Assembly: GCF_001401155.1 (NCBI RefSeq)
Contig: NZ_LJRO01000049.1
Coordinates: 1 to 43,767, forward strand
Length of the DNA stretch: 43,767 bases
Source: Pseudomonas tremae
GTDB lineage: Bacteria; Pseudomonadota; Gammaproteobacteria; Pseudomonadales; Pseudomonadaceae
Direction of reading: 5' to 3'
Part shown: one piece after another, positions 24,206-32,532 of the stretch
Position numbering within the stretch: position 1 is the stretch's first letter
How the letters are laid out: each line of letters starts with the position of its first letter
The notes under the pieces: generated by a model
The model's input: only the letters and a program-made list of their open reading frames with translations
Database searches by the model: none
What the model was told of the DNA's origin: nothing
Program-made: the position numbers and the translations under genes

Positions 24206-24230
24206 CTTCGCGGACAAGTCCGCTCCCACA
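24206..24230 (-). repeat. REP element, inverted copy 1
   Basis: CTTCGCGGACAAGTCCGCTC followed by CCACA. It is the reverse complement, with one base difference, of the element at 24298-24322. Each unit contains its own small palindrome (GCGGAC/GTCCGC). The two make an inverted pair 67 bp apart between the yjf-type operon promoter and the pepN terminator. Confidence 0.7.
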
Positions 24231-24297
24231 ATATTGTGTCGCTGTGCCTCTGTTCACCTATTCCTCAGTACCCCTGTTGACCTGTGCCCTTTAACCC

Positions 24298-24322
24298 TGT
24301 GGGAGCGGACTTGTCCACGAAG
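24298..24322 (+). repeat. REP element, inverted copy 2
   Basis: TGTGGGAGCGGACTTGTCCA followed by CGAAG, the partner of the copy at 24206-24230. Elements of this type are dispersed between genes of fluorescent pseudomonads and are usually mobilised by RAYT transposases; no such gene is in this window. Confidence 0.7.
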
Positions 24323-24365
24323 GCGGGTCATCAAGCACTGAGTAAGTCAGTACTAAAAACGCAAA

Positions 24366-24399
24366 AAAGGCGCTACCCACATCAGCAGGTAGCGCCTTT
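24366..24399 (-). terminator. Rho-independent terminator of the nadK-pepN operon
   Basis: AAAGGCGCTACC (24366-24377) and GGTAGCGCCTTT (24388-24399) form a perfect 12-bp stem with a 10-nt loop. On the minus strand the stem is followed by TTT from the A run at 24363-24368 and more T after a GCG, which gives a classical terminator about 40 bp after the pepN stop. Confidence 0.85.
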
Positions 24400-24439
24400 C
24401 TTCGGGGTGCCAATCACTCACCCGTCACAGCATAAGCTT

Positions 24440-27106
24440 TCATTCAGCCAGGCTTTTGCTCACCACTTCATAGACATCCGCCGACAGTTTGCCGGAGGCC
24501 AGGATGCGTTCCAGCTCTGCCTTCATCAGCGCCTGACGGGCGCTGTCGTATTTGCGCCAGCGGGTCAGCGGCGCCAGTTGGCGGGAAGCAATCTGCGGGT
24601 TCAACGCGTTCAGTTCTATGACCAGATCCGCCAGGAAGCGGTAGCCGGAACCATCCGCTGCATGGAAGTTGATCAGGTTCTGCCCGGCGAATGCGCCGAT
24701 CAGGGCGCGGACCTTGTTCGGGTTCCTGATGCTGAAGGCAGGGTGCTTCATCAGTTCCTGAACGCGTTGCAGCCCGCCCGGCTGTGTGCTGGCGGCCTGC
24801 ACACTGAACCACTGATCCATGACCAGCGCGTTGTTCTTGAAGTTCTCGGCGAACACGGCAAGTGCCTTATCGCGCTCTTCAGTGAATGGCGAGTTGACCA
24901 GCACGGCCAGCGCAGTCAGGCGCTCGGTCATGTTATCGCTGGTGTCGAACTGGTCGATGGTCGCCGCCAGCACTTCAGGTTTGCCGCTGAGCATCAGGTA
25001 CGACAGCGCGATGTTCTGCAGCGCGCGACGGGCGAAATGCACAGATTCGGCAACGTATGGCGTGGCCTTGGAAAGCTCGCGGTTGGCTTTGTAGCGCGCC
25101 AGCAGGCTGTCAAACAGGCCATCGGCCAGTTGTTGGCGAGCAAACTCGCGAGCGGCGTGAATGGCATCGACATCGGCCACCTCGCTGATCTCGGCCAGAT
25201 AAGCCTCGCCCGGCAGCGACAGCATCTCCGCAACCATCGCCTGATCCAGTTGTTCATCCGCCAGTACGGTACCCAGCGCAGTGATCAGCCGCTGGTCCAT
25301 GACCAATGGCTGACCCTGCTGGTGCTGACCGATCAGTTCCTGCAACACCTGAACCGACAGTTGCTGACCCGCATCCCAGCGATTGAAGCCATCGCTGTCG
25401 TGCTGCATCAGGAACATCAGCTGATCGCGGTCGTACGGGAAGCTCAGCTTCACGGGTGCAGAGAAGCCGCGCAACAATGAAGGCAGCGGCTTGTCGGCAA
25501 TATCAGCGAAGGTGAAGGTCTGTTCGGCTTCGGTCACCGCCAGCACGCGAGTGGTGCCGGCAGCAGCGCCTTCATCCGCAAGTCGCAAGGCAATCTCGCC
25601 GCCGTTGCTGTCCAGCAGGCCCAGCTCGACCGGGATCACGAATGGTTGCTTCTGATCGCCAGGCTGGCCCGGTGTGGTCGGGCAGCTCTGGCGGAAAGTA
25701 AGGCTGTAGGTTTTTGCAGCGGCATCATAAGACTCGCTGACCACCAGACGCGGCGTTCCGGCCTGGCTGTACCAGCGCTTGAACTGGGTCAGATCGACGC
25801 CATTGGCGTCTTCCATGGCCTTGATGAAATCGTCGCAGGTCACGGCCTGGCCATCGTGGCGCTCGAAATACAGATCGCTACCCTTGCGGAAGCCCTGGGC
25901 GCCCAGCAAGGTATGCAGCATGCCGACCACTTCCGAACCCTTTTCATAAACGGTCAGGGTGTAAAAGTTGGAGATCTCGATAAAGCTGTCCGGGCGTACG
26001 GCATGGGCCATAGGGCCTGCATCTTCGGCGAACTGGTGGGTGCGCAGGTAGGCGACGTCCTGAATACGCTTGACCGTGGCCGAGTTCATGTCAGCCGAGA
26101 AACCAGCGTCGCGGTACACCGTGAAGCCTTCCTTGAGCGACAACTGGAACCAGTCACGGCAGGTCACGCGGTTGCCCGACCAGTTGTGGAAGTATTCGTG
26201 GGCGACGATCGCTTCGACACGCTGGTGCGCCGCGTCGGTGGCGGTTTCAGCGCGGGCCAGCACAGCACTGGAATTGAAGATGTTGAGGCCCTTGTTCTCC
26301 ATTGCCCCCATGTTGAAGTCGTTGACCGCAACGATCATGAAGATGTCCAGGTCGTATTCGCGGCCGTAGGTTTCTTCGTCCCAGCGCATGGACTTCTTCA
26401 GGCTGGTCATGGCGTGCTGGCATTTGTCGACGTTTTCCGGCTCGACGTAAATGCGCAGGGTCACTTCGCGCTGGCTCATGGTGGTGAATGTGTCTTCGAT
26501 GCACCACAAATCACCGGCCACCAGCGCAAACAGGTAAGCCGGTTTCATGAACGGGTCTTCCCACGTCGCCCAGTGTCGTCCGCCCTCTTCTTCACCGCTG
26601 GCGACCGGGTTGCCGTTGGACAGCAGAATCGGGAAGCCTTGCTTGTCGGCGCTGAGCGTGGTGGTGAACTTGCTCATGACGTCGGGGCGGTCAAGGTAGT
26701 ACGTGATCTTGCGGAAGCCTTCGGCCTCGCATTGGGTGCAAAACATGCCGCTGGATTTGTAAAGGCCTTCCAGCGCGGTATTGGTTTCAGGATGGATGCG
26801 CACGGTGCTGTCGACCGTAAAGCTGGCAGCCTGTGGATGCAAAGTCAGGTGATCTTCCGTCAACTGATAATCCGCAGCACCCAGCTCGACGTCGCTCAGT
26901 TTTACCGACAGCAATTCCAGATGCTGACCGTCCAGCACCAGCGGCGGCAGGCCTGCGCCGCGCTCAGGGTTACGACGCATGACCAGTTGGGCGTGGACCA
27001 GCGAGTGATCGTCGAACAGCTCGAAGGTCAGGTTCGTCTCATCGATGAGGTACTCGGGAGCCTGGTAATCCTTCAGGTAGATCATTTTCGGTTGTTCGGT
27101 GCGCAT
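24440..27106 (-). CDS. pepN: Aminopeptidase N
   Basis: 888 residues of the M1 zinc metallopeptidase family. The exopeptidase motif GAMEN is at 267-271, the zinc site HEYFH at 303-307, and the third ligand Glu326 in LKEGFTVYRD. The C-terminal half (from about 550) is the DUF3458 Ig-like and helical arch of bacterial PepN. It is cytosolic and removes N-terminal residues with broad specificity, completing ATP-dependent protein degradation. It is the last gene of the operon, starting 12 nt after the DUF2797 stop, and is followed by a strong terminator. Confidence 0.97.
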   Translation of the reverse strand: MRTEQPKMIYLKDYQAPEYLIDETNLTFELFDDHSLVHAQLVMRRNPERGAGLPPLVLDGQHLELLSVKLSDVELGAADYQLTEDHLTLHPQAASFTVDSTVRIHPETNTALEGLYKSSGMFCTQCEAEGFRKITYYLDRPDVMSKFTTTLSADKQGFPILLSNGNPVASGEEEGGRHWATWEDPFMKPAYLFALVAGDLWCIEDTFTTMSQREVTLRIYVEPENVDKCQHAMTSLKKSMRWDEETYGREYDLDIFMIVAVNDFNMGAMENKGLNIFNSSAVLARAETATDAAHQRVEAIVAHEYFHNWSGNRVTCRDWFQLSLKEGFTVYRDAGFSADMNSATVKRIQDVAYLRTHQFAEDAGPMAHAVRPDSFIEISNFYTLTVYEKGSEVVGMLHTLLGAQGFRKGSDLYFERHDGQAVTCDDFIKAMEDANGVDLTQFKRWYSQAGTPRLVVSESYDAAAKTYSLTFRQSCPTTPGQPGDQKQPFVIPVELGLLDSNGGEIALRLADEGAAAGTTRVLAVTEAEQTFTFADIADKPLPSLLRGFSAPVKLSFPYDRDQLMFLMQHDSDGFNRWDAGQQLSVQVLQELIGQHQQGQPLVMDQRLITALGTVLADEQLDQAMVAEMLSLPGEAYLAEISEVADVDAIHAAREFARQQLADGLFDSLLARYKANRELSKATPYVAESVHFARRALQNIALSYLMLSGKPEVLAATIDQFDTSDNMTERLTALAVLVNSPFTEERDKALAVFAENFKNNALVMDQWFSVQAASTQPGGLQRVQELMKHPAFSIRNPNKVRALIGAFAGQNLINFHAADGSGYRFLADLVIELNALNPQIASRQLAPLTRWRKYDSARQALMKAELERILASGKLSADVYEVVSKSLAE

Positions 27107-27118
27107 GCGGGGATCCTT

Positions 27119-27952
27119 TTACTGATGCACGGCCAGCTGATAAGCCGTGTATTTGCGAATATTGATCACGCCGGTATCGAAAATCAGGTATTGGCCCTTG
27201 ATCCCCAGCAGCGTGCCCTCGGCAATCGGGTTCTTGTCCAGATTGAAGCTGACAATCTTGGTCGGATACGCCTCGACCGGATAACGAAACTCGACCGGTT
27301 CGGCATCGTGTAGCAGTTGGATGGCCTGCAGACCGAATCGTTCTTGCAATCCGAGCAACCCTGCGCCACAGCTGTCGAACAGTTCCTGGCGAATAGCCTT
27401 GAGATCGACGGGTTGGGCGTCTCCTTTGAGCAAGGCACGCCAGTTGGTGCGGTCCGCCACCTGACTGCGCAACAGGTCTTCGACAAAGCCCGACTGCTGG
27501 CGAGTTGCGACGCGGATAATCGGCAGTGCCTGACTGGCACCTTGATCCAGCCAGCGAGTCGGCAACTGCGTCGCACGAGTGATACCGACCTTGACGCCAG
27601 AAGAGTTAGCTAGGTACACAATGTGGTCAGTCATGCAGAACTGCTCGCCCCATGACGGGTCGCGGCAGGTGCCCTGATCGTGATGGCATCTTTCCGGACT
27701 CATGATGCACAGATCGCACTGCGCCAGCTTGAGCATGCACGGGTAGCAGTAGCCCTGACTGTAGCTGGACTTGGTCTTGCGCCCGCAATGACTGCAGTGA
27801 ATCGCCCCCAGAAACTCGAGACGCACGGTCTTGCCGATCAGAGGGTTGACCGCAATCTCGGTATCACCAAGGCGAAAAGCATATTGCACGAACGGCGTGT
27901 CATCCTGACGCGCCGACATTTTGTTGACAGCTCCGCGACCAATTTCGATCAA
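27119..27952 (-). CDS. DUF2797 protein (Cys-rich zinc domain plus GIY-YIG-like region)
   Basis: A TTG start at 27952 overlaps the DUF1315 stop (TTGA) and matches the expected length of about 277 residues; the longer frame runs through the neighbour. After an N-terminal beta region comes a dense cysteine block: CSHCGRK, GYCYPCMLKLAQCDLC, CHHDQGTCRDP and EQFC, which should bind zinc. Then HIVYLANSSGVKVGITRATQ and PTRWLDQGAS resemble the GIY-YIG nuclease core, with Tyr and Arg at comparable positions. DUF2797 has no established function; nucleic-acid binding or cleavage is inference from the fold resemblance. Confidence 0.85.
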   Translation of the reverse strand: MIEIGRGAVNKMSARQDDTPFVQYAFRLGDTEIAVNPLIGKTVRLEFLGAIHCSHCGRKTKSSYSQGYCYPCMLKLAQCDLCIMSPERCHHDQGTCRDPSWGEQFCMTDHIVYLANSSGVKVGITRATQLPTRWLDQGASQALPIIRVATRQQSGFVEDLLRSQVADRTNWRALLKGDAQPVDLKAIRQELFDSCGAGLLGLQERFGLQAIQLLHDAEPVEFRYPVEAYPTKIVSFNLDKNPIAEGTLLGIKGQYLIFDTGVINIRKYTAYQLAVHQ

Positions 27953-28209
27953 TGAATAGCATCCGATTTGAACAGGATATTGGGCACCGGCGCAGACTTG
28001 GAGGCGCATTCCTGCGGCCCCATGTAGCCAGTGCGCTGGTCTTCGGGCAGGTGCTGCGCTTCCCAGGCGATCAACGCCTGCAATGACAGTTCACGCTGCT
28101 CCTGGGTCAGTTTGCGACCATCGGACCATTTGCCGATCTCTACGGCCAGTTTCAGGCTTTCGTAGATGTCCGGGGTGATGTTTTCGATCATTTCTATAAA
28201 AGACGACAT
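27949..28209 (-). CDS. yeaC: DUF1315 family protein (YeaC)
   Basis: ATG 28209 is preceded by TGGAG; the longer frame up to 28284 would run into glpG and is not used. The 86-residue product starts SSFIEMIENITPDIYESLK and continues GRKLTQEQRELSLQALIAWE, typical of the short DUF1315/YeaC family, whose function is unknown. It lies 28 nt after glpG and shares four bases with the DUF2797 start, so translation of the two is probably coupled. The last residues (NILFKSDAIH) are the family's usual C-terminal region. Confidence 0.87.
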   Translation of the reverse strand: MSSFIEMIENITPDIYESLKLAVEIGKWSDGRKLTQEQRELSLQALIAWEAQHLPEDQRTGYMGPQECASKSAPVPNILFKSDAIH

Positions 28210-28237
28210 GGGGCACTCCAGAAAGTAGCCAGTGATT

Positions 28238-29110
28238 CTAGGCTTTGCGGCGTGCAACCACACCACCAAGCAAGCCGGTAACACAACCGATGATCAACCC
28301 GCCGACATGAGCTCCGTTGGCGATTTCGCCGAAGCCGAGCATGCTCACGAAACCAGACAGGCACAGCGCCAGCCAGACCAGCATCATGATCAATACACCA
28401 CGCGGCAAGCGGTAGACCGGGTTGGGCGCCAGCATTTGAAAGATCCAGCAGTGGCCGAGCAACCCGTACAGCACGCCAGACAACCCGCCAAACAGGCTCG
28501 GACCGCTGAACAGGTATTGCACATAATTTGAAACCGCTGAAAACAGCAGAGTGAGCAGCAATAACGGAAAACTGCCCTGGCGAATTTCGATGCGTCGACC
28601 TAACTCCCAGAACCACATGCCATTCATGGCCAGGTGCAGGATGCCGAAGTGGATCAACATCGGCGAGACGATTCGCCACCATTGCCCGGAAGCCAGGGTT
28701 TCGGACAATGGCAGAAACATCGCGTATTCACCATTGATGCGGAAATCCTGAAAAGTCAGCCAGCGGATGGCTTCCAGGTTGTCGCCCAACAGTGTCAGCC
28801 CTGCAACCAGCAAGGTGACCAGCAGCACCAAAGCTGTCACCGGACTGTTGCGCAACTGTTCGATCAGGCCAGGCGCCTTGTACCTGGGCGCCTGAGACGC
28901 GTCTGCCAGTTGAACATGCTCGTCGCCCTCGGGGTAGCGCGTGTACAGCTCGCGCACCTCATCGGCCAGGCGCTCGGCATCAGGCACCCACAGCACCTGT
29001 TCTCCGACCTCTTCGCTGACCCGATGAGGGATCTGCAAGCGCTGTAGCAAACGAACGAACCCGCTCAAATCGGTCGTCAAAGGCAAGCGCAGAACGGCAA
29101 CGGGACTCAT
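28238..29110 (-). CDS. glpG: Rhomboid intramembrane protease GlpG
   Basis: 290 residues: a cytoplasmic N-terminal domain (1-75, VAVLRLPLTTDLSGFVRLLQ), a linker, and six helices. HFGILHLAMNGMWFWELG supplies the loop His and Asn, FGGLSGVLYG the nucleophile serine, and NGAHVGG the catalytic histidine. GlpG cleaves transmembrane segments of orphan membrane-complex subunits in E. coli. The start overlaps the upstream phosphoesterase stop by four bases (ATGA). It is the second rhomboid of the window and of a different subtype from the one at 22072-22626. Confidence 0.93.
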   Translation of the reverse strand: MSPVAVLRLPLTTDLSGFVRLLQRLQIPHRVSEEVGEQVLWVPDAERLADEVRELYTRYPEGDEHVQLADASQAPRYKAPGLIEQLRNSPVTALVLLVTLLVAGLTLLGDNLEAIRWLTFQDFRINGEYAMFLPLSETLASGQWWRIVSPMLIHFGILHLAMNGMWFWELGRRIEIRQGSFPLLLLTLLFSAVSNYVQYLFSGPSLFGGLSGVLYGLLGHCWIFQMLAPNPVYRLPRGVLIMMLVWLALCLSGFVSMLGFGEIANGAHVGGLIIGCVTGLLGGVVARRKA

Positions 29111-30078
29111 TGTGAAACCTCGGGACGCTGAACATCGACCCAGACGAATTTATCCGGATCGATCTGTGTTTCGTGATCAAGCCGGTAGGCGACCAGTTTA
29201 CCGTAGAGCACAGCGCTGTAATCCAGACAGGCCAGATTCGGCCGTATGGGTGCCGGCGGCCCGCTGCGCCAGTAATGACCGACGAACAGCAGCGGCTCGT
29301 TGATGCCATAGCGCAGCAATGCATTTTTTTCGGACGTGGACAACGGCGTCTTGGCCACACCTTCCGGCAATGCGTCGGGCTGAAAAACCACGTCGCCGTA
29401 AGTCTGTGGGTCATCTTCCCAGAACTTGGTCCTGAAGAACTCGCGGGTCAGTCCATCGCCGCCAGTCAGGGTAAGGCCGTGAGGAAGACGCATGTCGGTG
29501 CCGCGCAGCAGGCGGTTGAAGACATTGCTGGCGAAACTGCCGGGGACTGCCGAGGCCTGAACAAATGGCCTGTCGATGCAACCGTTGCCATACAGGCTGC
29601 GCAACGGGTCGATGAGGGTCGAATCCCAGCAGGCATGCACCACCCGGAAACGTCCGGCATCAATGTACAACGGCAGCTCATAGAACCAGTTGACGAACTC
29701 GCTCCACTCATCAGGATAATTTTCGAACTGAGCCAGTGTTTCGCCGATCAGCCGGGAATGACGCGTGGTGTGTTCACGCACAAACTGATGTCCGCTTTCG
29801 GGCAGCGCCGGTGTCACCCAGCCCAGCGCGTTGAATTCATGGTTGCCCATGATGCAGTGAGCCTGACCCGCCTGAACCATATCGCGCACGATATGCAGCG
29901 ACTCGCGAATCAGCGGGCCACGGTCGATGATATCGCCGAGAAATATGACGATGCGTTCAGGGTGGCGCCAGACGCCAGCCTGCAGACGGTAACCGAGAAG
30001 CTCCAGCAAGTGCTCGAGGGTATGGGCACACCCGTGCACGTCACCGATCAGATCGTAGCCACGCGCAGGATCGAGCAT
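29107..30078 (-). CDS. Metallophosphoesterase (PPP-family, bis(nucleosyl)-tetraphosphatase/PrpE-like)
   Basis: 323 residues with the calcineurin-like metal motifs in order: GDVHGCAHTLEHLLE (Asp-x-His), FLGDIIDRGP (Gly-Asp-x-x-Asp-Arg-Gly), MGNHEFNAL (Gly-Asn-His-Glu) and late His residues (VHACWD, FVGHYW). Relatives cleave Ser/Thr phosphates or dinucleoside polyphosphates using two metals; substrate cannot be told. The start shares one base with the nadK stop (TAATG) and the stop overlaps glpG, so it is firmly inside the operon. Confidence 0.88.
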   Translation of the reverse strand: MLDPARGYDLIGDVHGCAHTLEHLLELLGYRLQAGVWRHPERIVIFLGDIIDRGPLIRESLHIVRDMVQAGQAHCIMGNHEFNALGWVTPALPESGHQFVREHTTRHSRLIGETLAQFENYPDEWSEFVNWFYELPLYIDAGRFRVVHACWDSTLIDPLRSLYGNGCIDRPFVQASAVPGSFASNVFNRLLRGTDMRLPHGLTLTGGDGLTREFFRTKFWEDDPQTYGDVVFQPDALPEGVAKTPLSTSEKNALLRYGINEPLLFVGHYWRSGPPAPIRPNLACLDYSAVLYGKLVAYRLDHETQIDPDKFVWVDVQRPEVSQ

Positions 30079-30968
30079 TAATCTCCCCCGCCGCCGAGCT
30101 TGCTGCCCCAGCCGAGCTTGGTGCGACAGACCTCGTAATAATTATGGTCCAGCGGATGGATCAAGCGCAGTTTCTGCGGCTTCTTGCTGACGGTGATGGT
30201 GTCGCCGGGGGCGCAGGTAAAGTGATTCTGACCGTCGCAGGACACCTGCGGGTAAATGGTCATGTCCTTGGACACCACGATTTTCAGCTCGCTGTTGCCA
30301 TCAACCACGATGGGCCGACCGGACAGCGTGTGCGGGTACATCGGCACGATGACAATGGCATCGAGCTTGGGGTGCATGATCGGCCCGCCGGCCGACAGCG
30401 CGTAGGCGGTGGATCCGGTCGGCGTGGCGACAATCAGGCCGTCGGCCTTCTGGCTGCACACGAACTGGCCGTCGATGTATATCTCGAACTCGATCATTCG
30501 CGTGGACTTACCAGGGTGCAGCACCACATCGTTGAGCGCATCGCCCTGGCCAATGGCCTCGCCATGACGGCGTACTTCGGCCTGCAGCAGGAAGCGGTTT
30601 TCGACCAGGTAATGCCCGTCGAGCACTTCGGCGCATTTGACCTCGAGTTCGTCCGGCCGGATGTCAGTCAGAAAGCCCAGGCTGCCACGGTTGATACCCA
30701 GCACCGGCACATTGTGCCGGGCCAGCGCACGCGCGGCACCCAGCAGACTGCCATCGCCACCGACCACAATAACCATGTCACAGACTTCGCCGAGCATCTT
30801 GCGCGACGAGGTCTGCAGACCGTGACCGGGCAAAACCTCGGCGATGGTCTCTTCTAGAATGACGTGCAGATGCCGGTCCAGCAGGAATCTCTTGAGTCGG
30901 CGAACAGTATCGAGCACCTGAACACTGCCCAGGCGACCGATGATGCCGATATTTCGAAATTGCTCCAT
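30078..30968 (-). CDS. nadK: NAD kinase
   Basis: 296 residues of the ATP-NAD kinase family. GGDGSLLGAARALA contains the catalytic GGDG, followed by NRGSLGFLTDI, LNDVVLHPG (NAD-binding NE/ND motif) and the TPTGSTAYALSAGGP loop. It phosphorylates NAD to NADP in the cytosol. It is the first gene of a six-gene operon ending with pepN; nadK with a metallophosphoesterase and GlpG downstream is a recurrent order in Pseudomonas. Confidence 0.97.
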   Translation of the reverse strand: MEQFRNIGIIGRLGSVQVLDTVRRLKRFLLDRHLHVILEETIAEVLPGHGLQTSSRKMLGEVCDMVIVVGGDGSLLGAARALARHNVPVLGINRGSLGFLTDIRPDELEVKCAEVLDGHYLVENRFLLQAEVRRHGEAIGQGDALNDVVLHPGKSTRMIEFEIYIDGQFVCSQKADGLIVATPTGSTAYALSAGGPIMHPKLDAIVIVPMYPHTLSGRPIVVDGNSELKIVVSKDMTIYPQVSCDGQNHFTCAPGDTITVSKKPQKLRLIHPLDHNYYEVCRTKLGWGSKLGGGGD

Positions 30969-31110
30969 GAGGCTCCTGCTGCGGTTCGAGACGACTTAAA
31001 ACGCGATTATGGGCGAAACGGCCCGGCAGCAGCAAACCGAGTGTAAAAGGATGACCAGCGCGCAAGCGTGCGGTACCTGCACACTGCGAGCAAATTCCTT
31101 TCCGGCGAGG

Positions 31111-32178
31111 CTACGGCGTCAGCGGTCGAACCTTCTCACAACCATTTGCAGAACCTTGCACGGCCCCTTCGGCAATCGGCGCACCCTTCCAGAACGCCTG
31201 GTCCTTGCCACCTCGCTTGGCCTGATAAAGATTGACGTCGGCCGTCTTGAGCACTTGCAGGCTGCTTGAGCCCGCGTCGATATTCGCCAGGCCTGCGCTG
31301 CAGGTCAACTTGCTGACGGCCTGCGTGGCTCTGATGGTGTCCAGCAGGCGCATCACGTAATCACTGGCGGCTTCTTCACTGGAGGCAGGCAGGATCACAC
31401 CGAACTCCTCCCCCCCCATACGACCGAACGCAAGGCTGCCCCGAGTCTTTTGCAGGCAGGTAGCCATGAGGCGCAGGACATCATCGCCGGCATCGTGTCC
31501 GAACCGGTCATTGATATGTTTGAAGTTATCAATGTCGAGCATCAGAAAATAACCGGCACTGTTATGTGCCACGTGTTCATCCAGTGCCTGCATCAATGCA
31601 CGACGGTTCAGTATATCGGTGAGGTCATCGGTCAACGACAGTTCGCGAAAACGGCTTTCCAGGGACAATACCTTGCGCAGGGTTCGGGTATAGGTGTGAT
31701 TGAGTAATACCCCCAGGCTGATCGATGAAATAAAGAAAAGTATCATGAACACGTACGTCACACTGTCCTTGTCGACACCCTGCGCCGGAGACAGAATGAC
31801 CCAGGAGAGTATCGACACCAGCAGATAATCGCGGGTATACACCACCAATAATGTCGAGCACAGGATAATCATGATTGCGATCGGCAATGACCAATTGATT
31901 CCCAGGTCATTATTCAACCGAGTGACCTGCGAAAAGCACAGGGCCACGGTGACCACCGACGCCATGCCTGCGCCGCGCCAGACTCTGAAATCGGCAGCGC
32001 GATACTGCCATACGCACGTCACCATCATGGCGGCGGTCAGCAGCACCTCACGAACACCGCATTCGACATCGGGCGTCACAGTTAAAACAGCCAGCCAACA
32101 GACCAGTGCAATACATTGCACACGCGCTATCGCCGGTGAGAGCAGATGTTTTATACGTGTCTGCATTTCACCATTCAT
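31111..32178 (-). CDS. Membrane diguanylate cyclase (GGDEF domain)
   Basis: 355 residues. Residues 15-175 contain about five to six transmembrane helices of no known sensor family; a short linker leads to a GGDEF domain (about 185-335) with DDLTDILNRRALM, LDIDNFKHINDRFGHDAGD and the active-site GGEEF at 255-259. It should make cyclic di-GMP from GTP at the inner membrane. The inhibitory I-site RxxD six residues before the motif reads R246-G-S-L249, so feedback inhibition is probably lost. ATG 32178 or the Met five codons later may be the start. Monocistronic, 142 bp upstream of nadK's start. Confidence 0.9.
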   Translation of the reverse strand: MNGEMQTRIKHLLSPAIARVQCIALVCWLAVLTVTPDVECGVREVLLTAAMMVTCVWQYRAADFRVWRGAGMASVVTVALCFSQVTRLNNDLGINWSLPIAIMIILCSTLLVVYTRDYLLVSILSWVILSPAQGVDKDSVTYVFMILFFISSISLGVLLNHTYTRTLRKVLSLESRFRELSLTDDLTDILNRRALMQALDEHVAHNSAGYFLMLDIDNFKHINDRFGHDAGDDVLRLMATCLQKTRGSLAFGRMGGEEFGVILPASSEEAASDYVMRLLDTIRATQAVSKLTCSAGLANIDAGSSSLQVLKTADVNLYQAKRGGKDQAFWKGAPIAEGAVQGSANGCEKVRPLTP

Positions 32179-32532
32179 GGACCACTCCAGGCATTCCGTT
32201 TCCCGAGCACAATCGCTTTAAAAAGACTGCGTATGAACGCCGTCACCCTGTCCAGATGACGATATATAAACAGCGGCCCGATTTGAACACACTTGAAACA
32301 GTACGGGTGAATAAACATGATTGCACAGGCGACCGGTCTTTCATGCGAAAACATACAAAACCTGTTTGCCGCCTCGCGAATATCATTTATATCAGACATT
32401 GCCCCACCGGCAGGCGTGCATAATAAACACCCTCCGGCTCAGGGTAATATCTGTTTTCTTTCTTCAGTGCCGACCGCCTGAAACCTTTCATTCAGACTGT
32501 CTGTCGGCAGCGACTCACGCTATCCTCGGCAC
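32179..32532. other. Divergent intergenic region
   Basis: No gene is supported in this 354-bp, AT-richer gap between the diguanylate cyclase (minus) and DUF1853 (plus) genes. It should carry both promoters; no clear repeat or RNA was recognised. Confidence 0.4.

Noticed and set aside
25646..27313. 555-codon plus-strand frame opposite pepN
   Set aside because: It lies antisense to a fully motif-supported pepN and DUF2797 and shows no recognisable family; GC-rich genes often leave the opposite frame open.
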